Assembly: GCA_022478985.1 (NCBI GenBank) | Contig: JAKSZP010005654.1 | Coordinates: 21,889-85,888 of the forward strand | Reading direction: 5' to 3' | DNA length: 64,000 nt | Source of the DNA: Massospora cicadina | Lineage: Eukaryota > Entomophthoromycota > Entomophthoromycetes > Entomophthorales > Entomophthoraceae | In this document: positions 42,960 to 53,447 of the stretch, piece after piece | How the letters are laid out: the number at the start of each line of letters is the position of its first letter | Position numbering within the stretch: the first letter of the stretch is position 1 | Notes under the pieces: model-generated | What the model saw: only the letters and a program-made list of their open reading frames with translations | Database searches by the model: none | Told to the model about the DNA's origin: nothing | Made by a program: the position numbers and the translations under genes

Positions 42960-43295
42960 TGTCAGGATTTCACTGAATTCTCTTGTTTTGGAATATTCTA
43001 CTCCAACAAATCATCTAGCACTATCAGAAGGAGGACATATTATATCTAAATTTATCAAGGTTAATAAGAATGATCAGTCTCATCCTGATCAAGGGATAGA
43101 AGATTTGATCGCTCAGCAATTGATTAGCTCAGATAGATCAAGCCATTTTAATACCTATAGATATTCAATACTTCTTATAATAAAATTTAGGTCAAATTAT
43201 AACCTGTTTTTGCTTTAATCACTTTTTGGAGAATCCACCTAAGTAACTTTGAGAGAAAACCTGCCCAATTGGAATTGTAATTCAGAACTTCCAGA
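42960..43295 (+). repeat. Gy4 5' LTR
   Basis: 336 bp, a partner of 56350-56686. It contains an AATAAA-like region (ATAATAAAATTTAGG) near its 3' part. Confidence 0.9.
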
Positions 43296-43296
43296 G

Positions 43297-43314
43297 TGGT
43301 GCTCACTTCAGGGG
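43297..43314 (+). other. Gy4 primer-binding site
   Basis: TGGTGCTCACTTCAGGGG, 1 nt after the LTR, differing from the Gy1 site at one base. Confidence 0.8.
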
Positions 43315-43339
43315 CACTCTGAGTTACACACCAGTGAAA

Positions 43340-45360
43340 ATGTCAATTACTACCATGGATTTTGATTTTCCGCCTGAAGAAGCTCAAGACCATGAGCAAG
43401 GCAGTATATTATGATTGTCCATTCAACTAGAACTGAAATCCCAAAAGTACCCTCCACGTTGGAATTCCGTTCCAACTTAGAGTTTTATGGTCCTAACTTA
43501 AGCTTTACCACAAACTTTCAAATACAGCCTGAAGATTTATGAAATATTATAAACCAAATGCTTGAGGGGCCCTAATTCTAGGGAACTGTTCCACTCAATC
43601 TTTATCTGATGCTGTACCCTCTATCTTGTGGGAAGTGTTGCAAACCTCCCAAATGCCAGGAATTGGTACTGAGCAATACTTGCACCAGCTTGTACACCCT
43701 ACCTTATACCATTTATTACCAGTAGTGGGAATGAATCATCAAGAGATGCTTAATTTACTAGAAGAACTCCAGTCTTTTAATAATTATGTTACTGAGCTTT
43801 TCAAGTCCACCTCAGAGTTTAGCAGAGATAATCATGATGCCATAATTAATAATTGGAACCTTCTCAATAAAGTACATCAACAGCTTATTCAGCTTGACCA
43901 TGGGATGTCCGGTTTTGTTGATTTATAGTTTTCAAAGTGAGCCCAGGAAATTTAGAGAGAATGGAGAGAGAGTAAGTCCTAACTCTCTTAGTGTAGTAAA
44001 TTGATGGAAGAGGGAATCAAAAACTATCTCTTCCAATTGGAGAAATTGTACTCTGGAATTTAATTTGGAGTCAACAAAGTAGAGAAAACCTCTGGAGCTA
44101 TGGTTCCTCCTGGGGTCTAAGGACCTCATGGTCCACCTGGGGGTGAAAGACCATATGGGCTTCCCAGCGCTGATGGGCCCTGTGGACCCCCAGGGGTTAA
44201 AGGGCCCCGCGGACCGCCAGGTGCAGATGGACCTCAGGGACCCCCAGGTGCTGATGGGCATTCAGGATCCCTTCAACAAATTGACTCTCTATTGAGCATG
44301 ATGGCCCTTATGTGAGCAATTTTATAAAGTGGCCAAGGAGTGTAACTTAACACCTGATGGGGTACCAATTGATCCTCTCCTGTCACTTCAGTCTTTATCT
44401 GATGAATTGAGTAATCTGGGTAAATGGGTATAGGATACAAACATCCTGATACAAGCTTATGAATTAAATGGAGAGATTCTTCAAGTGAAAATTGAAACAC
44501 TGGAACTTAAGTACAATGCACAGCAGGAGCAAATTTATGAGCTCTCTCATCTATTTGATTAAAAAATGGGGCATGCTGATTTGAATTGACAGATTAGTGA
44601 AATTTGTACTGAGACCATTGGGCCTTATCCTCGATTTTCTTCCCAAGCTTTGGACTCCAAACTCTTATGTCTCCACTCAATTGGAACAACCTGGAGTACA
44701 TTCTTGACCACCAATGCTCCAATGAGTTTTAAACCTGTATTTAAAGATAAATACTCTTCTGAGGAGGGCAGCATTATCTCCTTCCTCTATCTATATGAGA
44801 AGGCTCTAAGTGAGGCTACGGATCACCAAAAGAGGAATTACTTGCCTAATTGCCTTACTCAATTGGCTCAGGATATCATGGTACGCCACTTGATGACTTG
44901 CTCTACTTGATCTCGGGTCAAAGAAGCGTTAATCAAAGAATTTGGGAGTGATCAAACCTTATCCTCTCAGAAACAGGATTTTATGGGTATACAGCCCCAT
45001 CAGAATGAATCTATCAGAGACTTTGCTCATTAGTTCTATTGGGAAGCTCAAACTTTGGTAGCGTGTAGTCAGTTAAATTTGAATGATGCAATTACTGCAG
45101 TTATGTCTGCTTTTACTTCTAGGACTCAGATGAAAGTTTACCTTATAAGCGTAAAGAACTTCATAAGTATATTAGACATCAAGGAGGCCTTGTTTAATTG
45201 CCTACTAAAAGTTCTGAAAAACCCCAAGTTTACAATTTTTCAAGACCTAGTCGCCCTAGAGTTTACGCTGTGACTGAGAATGCTAGAGTAATTTAACGTA
45301 ATTACTGTCACCTATATTTCCATACTGAGGACCGCTGTTATAAGAAAGAATCTGATGAAA
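43340..45360 (+). pseudogene. Gy4 Gag with collagen-like segment (decayed)
   Basis: 43626-43928 encodes a helical region (GTEQYLHQLVHPTLYHLLPV; LNKVHQQLIQLDHGMSGF) matching Gy3. At about 44095-44271 a single frame reads Gly-X-Y triplets for some 50 residues (GPHGPPGGE; GPCGPPGVKGPRGPPGADG; PQGPPGADGHSG) with one stop. A coiled-coil-like stretch follows, then the Gag core in 44650-44910 (FKPVFKDKYSSEEGSIISF). SAFTSRTQMKVYLISVKNF and SILDIKEALFN occur in 45055-45273. A degenerate knuckle (NYCHLYFHTEDRC, first Cys lost) lies near 45297-45340. Confidence 0.8.
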
Positions 45361-45539
45361 AGAAGAAAAGAGATAAAACCAATAAGATTCTCCACCTTGA
45401 TAATGATATGAGTATGCAACAGGAACATCAAAGCCCTGTAGAGTATAGTAAAGATGAACATTACTCTTATTCCTTGCTCTTCTTGTTGCTTTATCCTCTC
45501 AGTTTGGAAGTACCATCGCCTGTATTGACTTTTGAGTGA

Positions 45540-45870
45540 ATTAAGTCAATGCCAAAGCTATCATTGACACTGGATCCCCGGTGAATGTTGTATCATCAAA
45601 ACATATCAAGCAGATCAAGTTAACGCCTGATATTTCCTATTATAAAGAATATGGCACTGTGGGTCCTATAGTACTCGTTCAATTGGAGCCTTTTCATCAC
45701 TTCCTCTAAAAATTGGAAGTTAACTTATATGGTCCCTGATATCATCCTTAATAATTTGAGCTATGACCTACTTTTGGGGACCATATAAGTTAACTTTCAA
45801 TTTTTGCAGGAATTCGATGGAATTATTAATAACCCTGACTCGTCACTTTTTCTTTTACATATAGTATTCC
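45540..45870 (+). pseudogene. Gy4 aspartic protease (DTGS intact)
   Basis: AKAIIDTGSPVNVVSSKHIK at about 45550-45610 carries the active-site DTGS. The second half near 45755-45810 reads LNNLSYDLLLGTI-like, with the first residue altered by a TGA. A frame change lies between them. This is one of only two proteases in the window, with Gy5, that keep the catalytic Asp. Confidence 0.7.
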
Positions 45871-45999
45871 CTCATTTTTATCCGAAAATGCTCATATTAG
45901 ACATCGGATATGTCTGCCAGAGGGGTCTAAAAGGTCTTATTCCATTCAATACCATGTTGGAGACCCTCAAGTAAAATTACCTCCTACATTGGCAGATAT

Positions 46000-46245
46000 T
46001 GAAGAAGGGATGCCTATTTTCTCCCCTGAAAATTTAGTCATTCTGCCAAAATAGCAGGTAATTGTTAAGACTTATTTACACTTTTCTATTCCCAAAGGAT
46101 ATTTGTTACAAGTCCAAGGCATTTTCAACCCTTCTGCTAAAGAACTCTTGCCTTGTCCTGGAGTATTGAATTATGCTTTTCTAGATCGTTATTTGTTTAT
46201 AGGCAAACCTTACCAAAGATCTGAAAACGGTAAATTGAAAACATC
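46000..46245 (+). pseudogene. Gy4 dUTPase-like segment
   Basis: Follows the protease with EEGMPIFSPENLVILPK, then, after a TAG, QVIVKTYLHFSIPKGYLLQV. These match the start of the Gy3 and Gy5 segments (EGMPLYS...TIP; EGMSIYLPKSTTIPPKSQVI) and the dUTPase pattern v.i.PkGy. The later VID.DYRG-like motif is not readable here, so this copy has lost its second half. Confidence 0.5.
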
Positions 46246-46384
46246 CAATTGCTTATGTCAAGTTATTACCCTTATACTGAATCTATGATGTTAAACCTTT
46301 TGGAAGCTTACAAGACTTTAGGCTGGAAAGTGTTCAGGAAAATCTTACTGTGGGGCCTGCAATCAGAAACACCTCACTAATGAA

Positions 46385-47330
46385 CAGGAGAGACAAGTAC
46401 TTCAATTATTAGAAGAATACTCTGACGTTTTTGCTAAGCATACTTACGACTTTAGTAAGATGAAAAGAGTAATTTACTCCGTTGAAACTGGCAAACACCT
46501 TCCTATTTGTGCAAAGCCCTATTGTTAGTCTAAAGTGGAGGAAGCCCAGGTTACCAAAGAATTGCATTAACTATTGGAGGCTGTATTATTGAAACCCTCC
46601 AACAGTCCTTGGGCCTCCCCATTGCTGTTGATTAAGGAAAAAGTTGGTTTCCATTGAGTGGTTAGAAATTATCATAGATTAAATGCTACTACTTGATGAG
46701 GTAGTTATCATTTACTTCAGATAAATGATTCCCTTCAGTTTTTGGCTGGCTCAACTTGTTTTTCTGCGATGGACTTAGCCAGTGGATACTGACAAATTGA
46801 GTTATCCCCAGAAGTCCAAGCTAAGTGTTCCCTAATATCCAGTGAAGGTTTATTTGAACCAACCAATATGCCTCATGGATTGAGCAACGCCCCAGCAACT
46901 TTTCAAAGGGCCATTTATGGTATGTTACAGGACTTTAAGCTCACCTGTGTTCTGGTATATTTGGATAATATTACCGTGTTTTTCAAAACATTTACTGAAC
47001 ATTTGGATCATCTAAAAGAAGTTTTCAGATGAATTCAAAATTCTTCCTAAAGCTCAAACCCTCCAAATGTTCAGTTTTTCAAAATAAAATGGGATTTTTA
47101 GGACACCAGGTATCAGCTAAAGGGATTTGACTTCTCTCAGATAAAATTCAAGCTATTCAACGAATGCCTCCTCCAACCTCTTTGCAGGATATCCAAGTCT
47201 TTCTTGGCATGGTTGGGCAGTATTGGTAATTTATACCCAAGTTTGCTGATATGACTGAACCTTTATTCCATCTGTTACAAAAAGGGTGCCACTTGAGTGG
47301 AGTTCAGCCCAGGAACAGTTGTTCAATTTT
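46385..47330 (+). pseudogene. Gy4 reverse transcriptase (YLDN, decayed)
   Basis: Readable islands in order: EERQVLQLLEEYSDVFAKH-like start, CFSAMDLASGY, LFEPTNMPHGLSNAPATFQR, CVLVYLDNITVFFKTF, and the connection FLGMVGQYW.FIPKFADM. The catalytic box is YLDN instead of YLDD, a GAT to AAT change. At least eight stops are present. Confidence 0.8.
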
Positions 47331-47531
47331 CTGCGAATGGCCTTGACTAAAGCACCTGTTTTAATTCATCCTTGATTTAATAAGCCTTTTTTCTTACATA
47401 ATTATTCAAGTTATGTCACCATTGGGCTATCTTATCCCAGTGTGACAAAGAGCAGAATGATCATCCTGTCACGTTTTTTGGCTAAACTTTGTCCAAAGCT
47501 GAACAAAACTACAGTGTAACTGAGCAGGTGT
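47331..47531 (+). pseudogene. Gy4 RNase H, first part (cut by Chr1)
   Basis: Ends with the conserved LSKAEQNYSVTE helix. The frame then reads EQVCL and stops at the GTTTG target site of Chr1 (47532-47536). It resumes at 54883 with AVILAIKHFHPFLYG, the expected next residues. Confidence 0.8.
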
Positions 47532-47536
47532 GTTTG

Positions 47537-48966
47537 TGTCATGGAAACGGCAGAAGAAGTTTATACCAGCCTGCCAGTTGGGATGCATAAGCATCCAAAA
47601 AGCAAGCCAGAATGCCAGAGGCATTGCCAACTGAATGACTTGATATGGAGCCAGGCATTGAGAAATGAAGAATTGTTGGTGCAACACAACAGTGAGTATG
47701 ATCCTGATGACAAACCACAATGAGCCCACTCCCAACCCAGGGGGTATTGCTGAAGGGGGTAGGATAACAGAGATGGTTTTGATGAATTCCTCGGCATATG
47801 GGGTCATCTCAACTGGGGAGGTAAGGAGATGGATTCTCGCTTGCAATTGTTGGACATAAGGCCACAAGATTCTCATGTACTGTTGCAAGAAGTTCGTGAT
47901 AATGGGGTTGTAGAGCCAATAATATCAGACTCACTAAATCCAATTGATGATGGAGGGGGCCATAGTGACCAAAAGTATTAGTAGAGCCCATCCAGTATAT
48001 GGACCAACAGGCCACCAGGGAAACGCCATCAGGGATGCGGTCAGAAGGGATAATGCAATAAAAATTGTTTGGTTTTTTGGAAAAATTTTATTGAAAGGAA
48101 ATGAAGAAAATCGACCAACAATTTTCTCAGTGCTATGCAACTGATTAAATAGTGGTCAATTGAGGTAGTGACAAGCCAGTATTGGGACTCTCAATTTCAA
48201 CCTAACCAGCGAATTATTTGGGAATGGGCGAATTTATTCCTTGAGAACTGACATCAAAAATATTGGCGGTGGGCTGAGTCACTGTCAGTTTGACTTCAAA
48301 TGTCTGAACTGAGGCTCAGGTACGTTTCTGACAGTTGGTGCGACAGCGTTTGGCCCAATGAGTGACAGGAATCCCCCAAGGCCACCCCACATAGGGATGG
48401 GTCCATTTGGTTGGGAACGGGTTCAGGACGCCTGACCCACTTGCGCTCGGTCACTGGGCCATTCAATTTTGATCAGTAGCATCACATTGGCCGCAATGCC
48501 CAAATTGTCAACAGGGGACTTTGAACCCTTGTTGATAGCATCCAATGCTATAGTCTGCTCGTCGAGGATGATCCCCAATGACTTTGGTAGGGAGGTGATT
48601 TTCTCAATTGACCCATTAATTGAATTGAAACCATCAGGTGTTTCAGCCAATAACTCAGTCTTCATGCCTTTCCAGCCACTTGAGATCCAAGCACCGGCCA
48701 TATTACCACTTGCCTTAAATTTGATTGATTTTAATTCAACAATCTCAGCGCAGATTTCGCTGATTTTCTGTAACAGTTCTGCCAAGGTAAGTGTGGGTAC
48801 TGGGAGTGGGATCTGAAGCGGAAGGGCTGTTACCCAGCGCTCATCTACTACGTGAGTGAGATTGCCCTGAGTAATGAGGGGTACCGGCATCCTCTTTGGT
48901 GTCTTCTTACTTGGGAACAGGAAAATGGCCGGATCAATGGCCAGAGGACGTTCCCCAGGACTTACA
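47537..48966 (-). repeat. Chr1 3' LTR
   Basis: 1430 bp. In element sense it begins TGTAAGTCCTGGGGAACG and ends CCATGACA. A partner of 53448-54877. Confidence 0.95.
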
Positions 48967-48969
48967 TTA

Positions 48970-48984
48970 CCCTTTCCTTTTTCC
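48970..48984 (-). other. Chr1 polypurine tract
   Basis: GGAAAAAGGAAAGGG on the minus strand, directly upstream of the 3' LTR start TGTAAGTCC. It lies within the N-terminal codons of the LTR-resident ORF. Confidence 0.75.
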
Positions 48985-49060
48985 AAAGGAAGGGCACCAC
49001 CACTAGGAAATTGCACAAGAGCCACATTCTTGTGCGCCTTGGGTAACTTGATCGCCATAA

Positions 49061-49290
49061 TCGTTGAAATTTTTTTTTTTGGGGGGGGGGGGGGGCGGAG
49101 AGCATCAGGGTGGGATTTGTGGAAAGCTTCAACCAGGGCTATACAATTTTCACAATCACGCGCCTTGACCCAACTGTTTTCATAGGCTGGATACCCTTTC
49201 CAAGCCACGAGATATTTACCAAATGTCGGGATTTCTGGGATGCCAGGATAGCCTCTACCTCAGCCTCTTCCCCATTATCAACAATGATTA
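49061..49290 (-). pseudogene. Chr1 chromodomain
   Basis: In 49290-49215 one frame gives EVEAILASQKSRH. From about 49208 another gives AWKGYPAYENSWVKARDCEN, then CIALVEAFHKSHPDA. Together these are the (Y/H)LVKW.GY...E.TWEP...L.NA...V..F pattern of chromoviral chromodomains. A single-base shift separates the halves. Chromodomains at the integrase end guide insertion to marked chromatin. It is followed by a C15A11 run (minus strand) encoding PPPPPKKK. Confidence 0.85.
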
Positions 49291-49414
49291 GTTCTGGTTC
49301 CATAGTAAGTGTACCCTTGAAGGGCGACAACTGTGAAATGTGGAAAACAGGATGTTGCTTCCAATGCGCAGGAAGCTTCAGGAGGAACGCCCAATTCCCC
49401 AGTACTTCCTCCAC

Positions 49415-50276
49415 CTAATGGGGACCCAAGCATTTACTAGCGAATTTATGGGAAGGGGCTTGAATCTTTAAGTGATGGGTATTAAGCATGACGTAGGAAC
49501 CCACCAAAAAATCGTGACCTGAAAGATGCTTACAATCCGCGAACCACTTGTAATCATCTATGGCTTTAGTGAGGTGTTCCTGCACTAAGGCTTGAGTTGA
49601 CCTGATGTGAGCAGCATGATCCACAGCAGCTTGAACCTCAGGACGCAAGCATGGCCTGACCAAAAACGAAGGATTGTAACCCAGCGTTGCTTCATAGGGG
49701 GAAAACCCAATGGATGCGTGGGTCCCTTTATTTTAAGAGATTTGAGTGAGAGGAAGGTCATTTGCCCAAGTTTTCTGCGCGGCTGCAGCATAGAAGCGCA
49801 GGTTATTGTTTAAGAACTTGATTAACCTGCTCAGTTTATCCATCGGACTGGGGATGATATGCCATGGAGTGACAGGGGGATATTTTCAGAATTGATAGTT
49901 CACTCCAAAACTGCGTGGTGAACTGGGAGCCACAGTCACTGATGATCTCCTGGGGAAGACCAAACATCAAAAACACATGGCGTATGAAAAGGCGGGCAGT
50001 TTCTTCTGATGTAATTGCGGAAGTACAAGGTATAAAAAGGGAAAATTTTGTGAAGCAATCCACTACCACCATCACCACTGTAAACCCATTAGAACAGGGG
50101 AGCTGGATAATAAAGTCCACAGACACCGATATCCATGGCCCCTCCGCCTGCTGTAAGGGGTGCAGGAGGCCATTTTTACTGGAGCGATCCAACTTAGCCC
50201 TGGTGCAAGTAACATAATTGGCGATCCAGGCTGGTCTCTTTGTCAGACCTGCCCAATTGAAGGTCTTCTTGATCAA
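49415..50276 (-). pseudogene. Chr1 integrase core and C-terminus (decayed)
   Basis: 50276-49836 holds the linker NWAGLTKRPAWIANYVTC, then the DDE core SVDFIIQLPCSNGFTVVMVV (first Asp), EIISDCGSQFTTQFWSEL (second Asp) and YHPQSDG just before the expected Glu. The core continues in shifted frames (YAAAQKTWANDLPL; SFLVRPCLRPEVQAAVDHAA) to 49415. LLKLPAHWKQHPVFHISQL in 49414-49300 is the classical chromoviral segment before the chromodomain. Confidence 0.9.
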
Positions 50277-50862
50277 ATTGATGCATTTCTTGTTGCCAGG
50301 ATGTTTGACTGTGGGGTGATCATGATGTGTGTGGAATACCTATAATAAGAAGGAAGGGGTAACCCAGATGTGGGACCAAAAGTAAATGAGTCCCTCCACC
50401 AAGGAGTATAGGAAATGTTTGTGACTTGGGTGAGCCAACTGCTCAACCAACTCCACGCCCTCAGGGCAAGTCATTTGACTAGTTAAAACCTGAGCCACTA
50501 GTGGGGTGTCTGGAGCCAAAGTGACAAACAAGACGATGGGGGGAACAATTGACAGAATTTAAGCGGCAGGAATCATGGTAACAAGGTCCAATTCCTCAGG
50601 GTCTGAGGAACAGTGGGTGGTGCTGTGACTTAGAAAATTGGGAAGTACATTGAGTGCACCTTTTACATATTCATATTTAAAGTTAAAACTGCACAGGTCC
50701 TGATAGGTTCAGGATTGCCGATGCACCAAATTTTGGGGTTTATGAAAATACCAGAGCCTGATGATCCATGCAGACCATCAATTCATGTTGAGCACCCTGC
50801 AACAGATACCGCCAATGAGTTAATGCCCACGCAACAGAAGCCAATTCTTTGTCATATATGGC

Positions 50863-51260
50863 TCAAGGCTGCTCCATTGCTGTGAACTTCCGGGAAAAGT
50901 AAGCAACTGGGTGTTCTAAACCATTGTGCTTCTGAAGCAGTAATTCTCCCACTGCTACTGATGAGGCATCACATGCAACAATATACATCTTAGTGGGCTT
51001 GGTATGCTCCAAAATGGGTGGAGACATGAACACCTCTTTGATCAATTCAAACGCATGCTGGCATTTGGGCGTCCAACAAAATGGTACGTTTTTCCCTGTA
51101 AGGGGATGGAGCAGTCCGGCCAGCTGAGAAAATGCTGGGGAAAATTTTTTTAGGAAGATGATGGTTCTAAGAAACTCCGAAGTTGTTTCTGCATAGTCAG
51201 GGTTGGCCATTCTCAGATCATGTCTAATTTGTTGGGAGGGATTGCATAGCCATCCTTGAG
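50863..51260 (-). pseudogene. Chr1 RT connection and RNase H (decayed)
   Basis: Reads TIIFLKKFSPAFSQLAGLLH, then FCWTPKCQHAFELIKEVFMS, then KMYIVACDASSVAVGELLLQ (first RNase H strand with Asp) and HPVAYFSRKFTAMEQP. It stops at 50863. Remnants of the later RNase H motifs lie towards 50700. Confidence 0.8.
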
Positions 51261-51720
51261 GATGAGGTTCCCAAGGAAGGTACCTCCTCCTTATAAAACT
51301 CGCACTTGGAAGGCTTGATGAACAAGCCTGCCTTATGCAAGGCGGCCACCACTGCTTCCAAGTCAGTAGCATGTTGTTCAGGAGTTGGGGAGTGAACCAG
51401 GATATCATTGATGTATGCAACTGCACAGGTAAACTGGAGGTCACCCAGTACATTTTCAATCATACGTTGGAATGTAGCGGGAGCATTCTTCAGCCAGAAG
51501 GGTATTACACGGACTTGGAAAATGTTACGCTTCGTCTGAATTGCTGTTAACCATTCCTGCACTTTTATTACCCAAATTTGGTTGAAGGCGTTCACCAGAT
51601 CCAGCTTAGAAAACACACGGGATTTGGCGATTGCCTGGCTGATTGTCTGCTCCAGAGGCAGGGGGTATGGATCAGAAACTGTTATTTTGTTTAAATGGCC
51701 GTAATCTATGCAGGGATGAA
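51224..51720 (-). pseudogene. Chr1 reverse transcriptase (YIND, decayed)
   Basis: 51616-51224 encodes MFSKLDLVNAFNQIWVIKVQ, FWLKNAPATFQRMIENVLGD and CAVAYINDILVHSPTPEQH, then KAGLFIKPSKCEFYKEEV. The catalytic box is YIND instead of YIDD. The N-terminal RT motifs lie upstream to about 51720 in other frames. Chromoviral by the FSKLDL and IND(D)ILV context. Confidence 0.85.
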
Positions 51721-51943
51721 GGGAACCATCTGCCTTTCTGGTGAAGATGATGGGGAGGTGATGGGTGAAGTCTCCTTGAACAATTACCCTTTTTTCAGCA
51801 TATCATCCAACCAGGTATTGAGTGCAACTTCTTCCTCCGCTGTATGGGGATACAACGGGCAGTTGATGTTCACCAACTCCACAGTTGTTCAAAACCCGCA
51901 ATCAAACCTAGTGTGTGGAGGCAGATGATCCGCCTTTTCCAAA

Positions 51944-52400
51944 TTAAAAAAGTCTCCAATAGTGCATTAAGCTCTCAGGAAAATCGGCTGGAATGCCCAC
52001 AGAAGTGAATAGGGAAGTGATAGAACTGGTTCCTTGTGTCTTCTTAAGGGTGTCAATCAAGGGAAATTCTCCCTCCAAATGATCATTGGCAAATGACAAC
52101 GTATTAGACTCCAAGTGAATCCTCACATGTTGTTGGCGCCACCACTTCACACCTAAGATCACCGGGAACACAAGGTTTGGCATGGCCAAAAATTGATTGC
52201 AGAAACTAAACTGGTGGATTGAAAAAGGTACTGATTGGCGAATGACATATGAGGTCTGGGAAGCAGATGAGGCCACCATCACTGAGGGACCCGCATCCAT
52301 TCCCAGTTCTAATTGTTAAGCCAGCTCGACACTCATGAAGTTCCCTGCAACTCTGGTATCCACCAGGGCCTAAAAAGAAACATGGTGCGAGCCAACACTG
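51944..52400 (-). pseudogene. Chr1 protease region (active site damaged)
   Basis: Near 52370-52335 the active-site strand reads ALVDTRVAGNFMSVELA, where DTRV replaces D(S/T)GA. The 52300-51944 frame continues with PFSIHQFSFCNQFLAMPNLV and PVILGVKWWRQQHV, the conserved ILG.(p/k)WL strand of chromoviral proteases. Confidence 0.7.
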
Positions 52401-52449
52401 ATCTTCATGGGCAATAGGAAATAAGTGAAGTTTTGTTTATTGGAAGATT

Positions 52450-52935
52450 CTACTGACTTGTTTGTGACTGAAGAAATAACTGGCATATCAGGGGTAAGGT
52501 CAGGGGCTTTTGCTGGAGCAAAGATTGGGAGTATGAGGGCGGGGGAAATGACTCCCTCATCTGAGCCATAAAAGATTCATTTAAAAGTGACTCTGTATCG
52601 TCCAACTCAGACCTGGGGGTTACAACAGGATCAGTACCCAAGTCTTCCACTAGTTTGGAGATAGGCGCATCATCAGCATCTACTTTGGGTAAGCCAATCA
52701 TAAAATTCCCCTTCTTATAGTGGGAAACATGATGGGGCAAGACGTTGATGGTGGTCGCGGTGGCACATATTTGATCTACTGATACTTGGATGGAGGACCA
52801 GACCTTGTGATGAGCGGAACCCAAATCCAAGCCTGATCTAAAGGCTTCCTGAAGCATATTAATAGAGAGACTGGACTTGGGAGCCAGTTCACGGAAGGTA
52901 GAAATCAAAGAAACCAGGCTGGGGGCTTCAGCCAT
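52450..52935 (-). CDS. Chr1 Gag-like open frame
   Basis: A 161-codon ATG frame (MAEAPSLVSLISTFRELAP) just upstream of the protease. It is helical at its start and acidic in the middle (DADDAPISKLVEDLG), with no zinc knuckle. By position it is the end of Gag or all that remains of it. No motif confirms capsid function. Confidence 0.5.
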   Translation of the reverse strand: MAEAPSLVSLISTFRELAPKSSLSINMLQEAFRSGLDLGSAHHKVWSSIQVSVDQICATATTINVLPHHVSHYKKGNFMIGLPKVDADDAPISKLVEDLGTDPVVTPRSELDDTESLLNESFMAQMRESFPPPSYSQSLLQQKPLTLPLICQLFLQSQTSQ

Positions 52936-53447
52936 AGCATAAATAAGTCTGAATAGGTGGTCCTATTGTGACACAGGGGGTTTCAGGGCAGCCAACATGA
53001 CAGCCATCAGTGGAGTGGAGTCTCCTGCTTGTGAGAAAGAGCGCAAAAGAACTCTCACCCAACGTCGGGCATCCCCATCCACAGCGTCTAACAATGCAAG
53101 CCCTTATTGGGCATGGGATAATGCAGAAACATTATTAAGTGCAATTGCTGTACGCATTTGCACTTTGGCAAGTGCATCAAGAACTTGATTAGCGATCTCT
53201 CAGGAGGGGACACTCGAACTTCCCTCTGGGCTAGTGGAAGGGGGTGGAAATGCAATCCGCACAGCTTGGGTGGATTAAAGAAAATTCCCCAAAGTAGAGT
53301 GGATACTTCTCCCAGAATTGGAAAGAGACCAAACAAACAACAAACAGCAAACTACTGATTGCACATTCATTTAGTAAAGGGCAATCACTGCAGCGCCCAG
53401 TTCGAAGAACAAGGTGGAAGTGGCTGAGAATAATGGTTGGTCGATTA

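Larger units (their letters stand above)
47537..49060 (-). pseudogene. LTR-resident ORF of Chr1: coiled coil then membrane segments
   Basis: Begins at ATG 49060 (MAIKLPKAHKNVALVQF), downstream of the chromodomain and in the same frame, 94 nt before the 3' LTR. It stays open to 48423. It holds a heptad-like helix (LAELLQKISEICAEIVELK) and an Asn/Gly-rich region. A Gly-rich hydrophobic patch (PMWGGLGGFLSLVGP) is readable in the 5' LTR copy. Further on, in changing frames, come about four strongly hydrophobic segments (FIALSLLTASLMAF, GWALLILLVTMAP, SLWFVIRIILTVVL, LAMPLAFWLAFWML). Both LTR copies and the Gy6 LTR conserve parts of it. It resembles env-like third ORFs in position only. Function unknown. 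Confidence 0.45.

Noticed and set aside
44095..44271. A host collagen-like gene
   Set aside because: The Gly-X-Y run sits inside a gag between the Gy4 primer site and its capsid core, and Gy3 and Gy2 have it at the same position.
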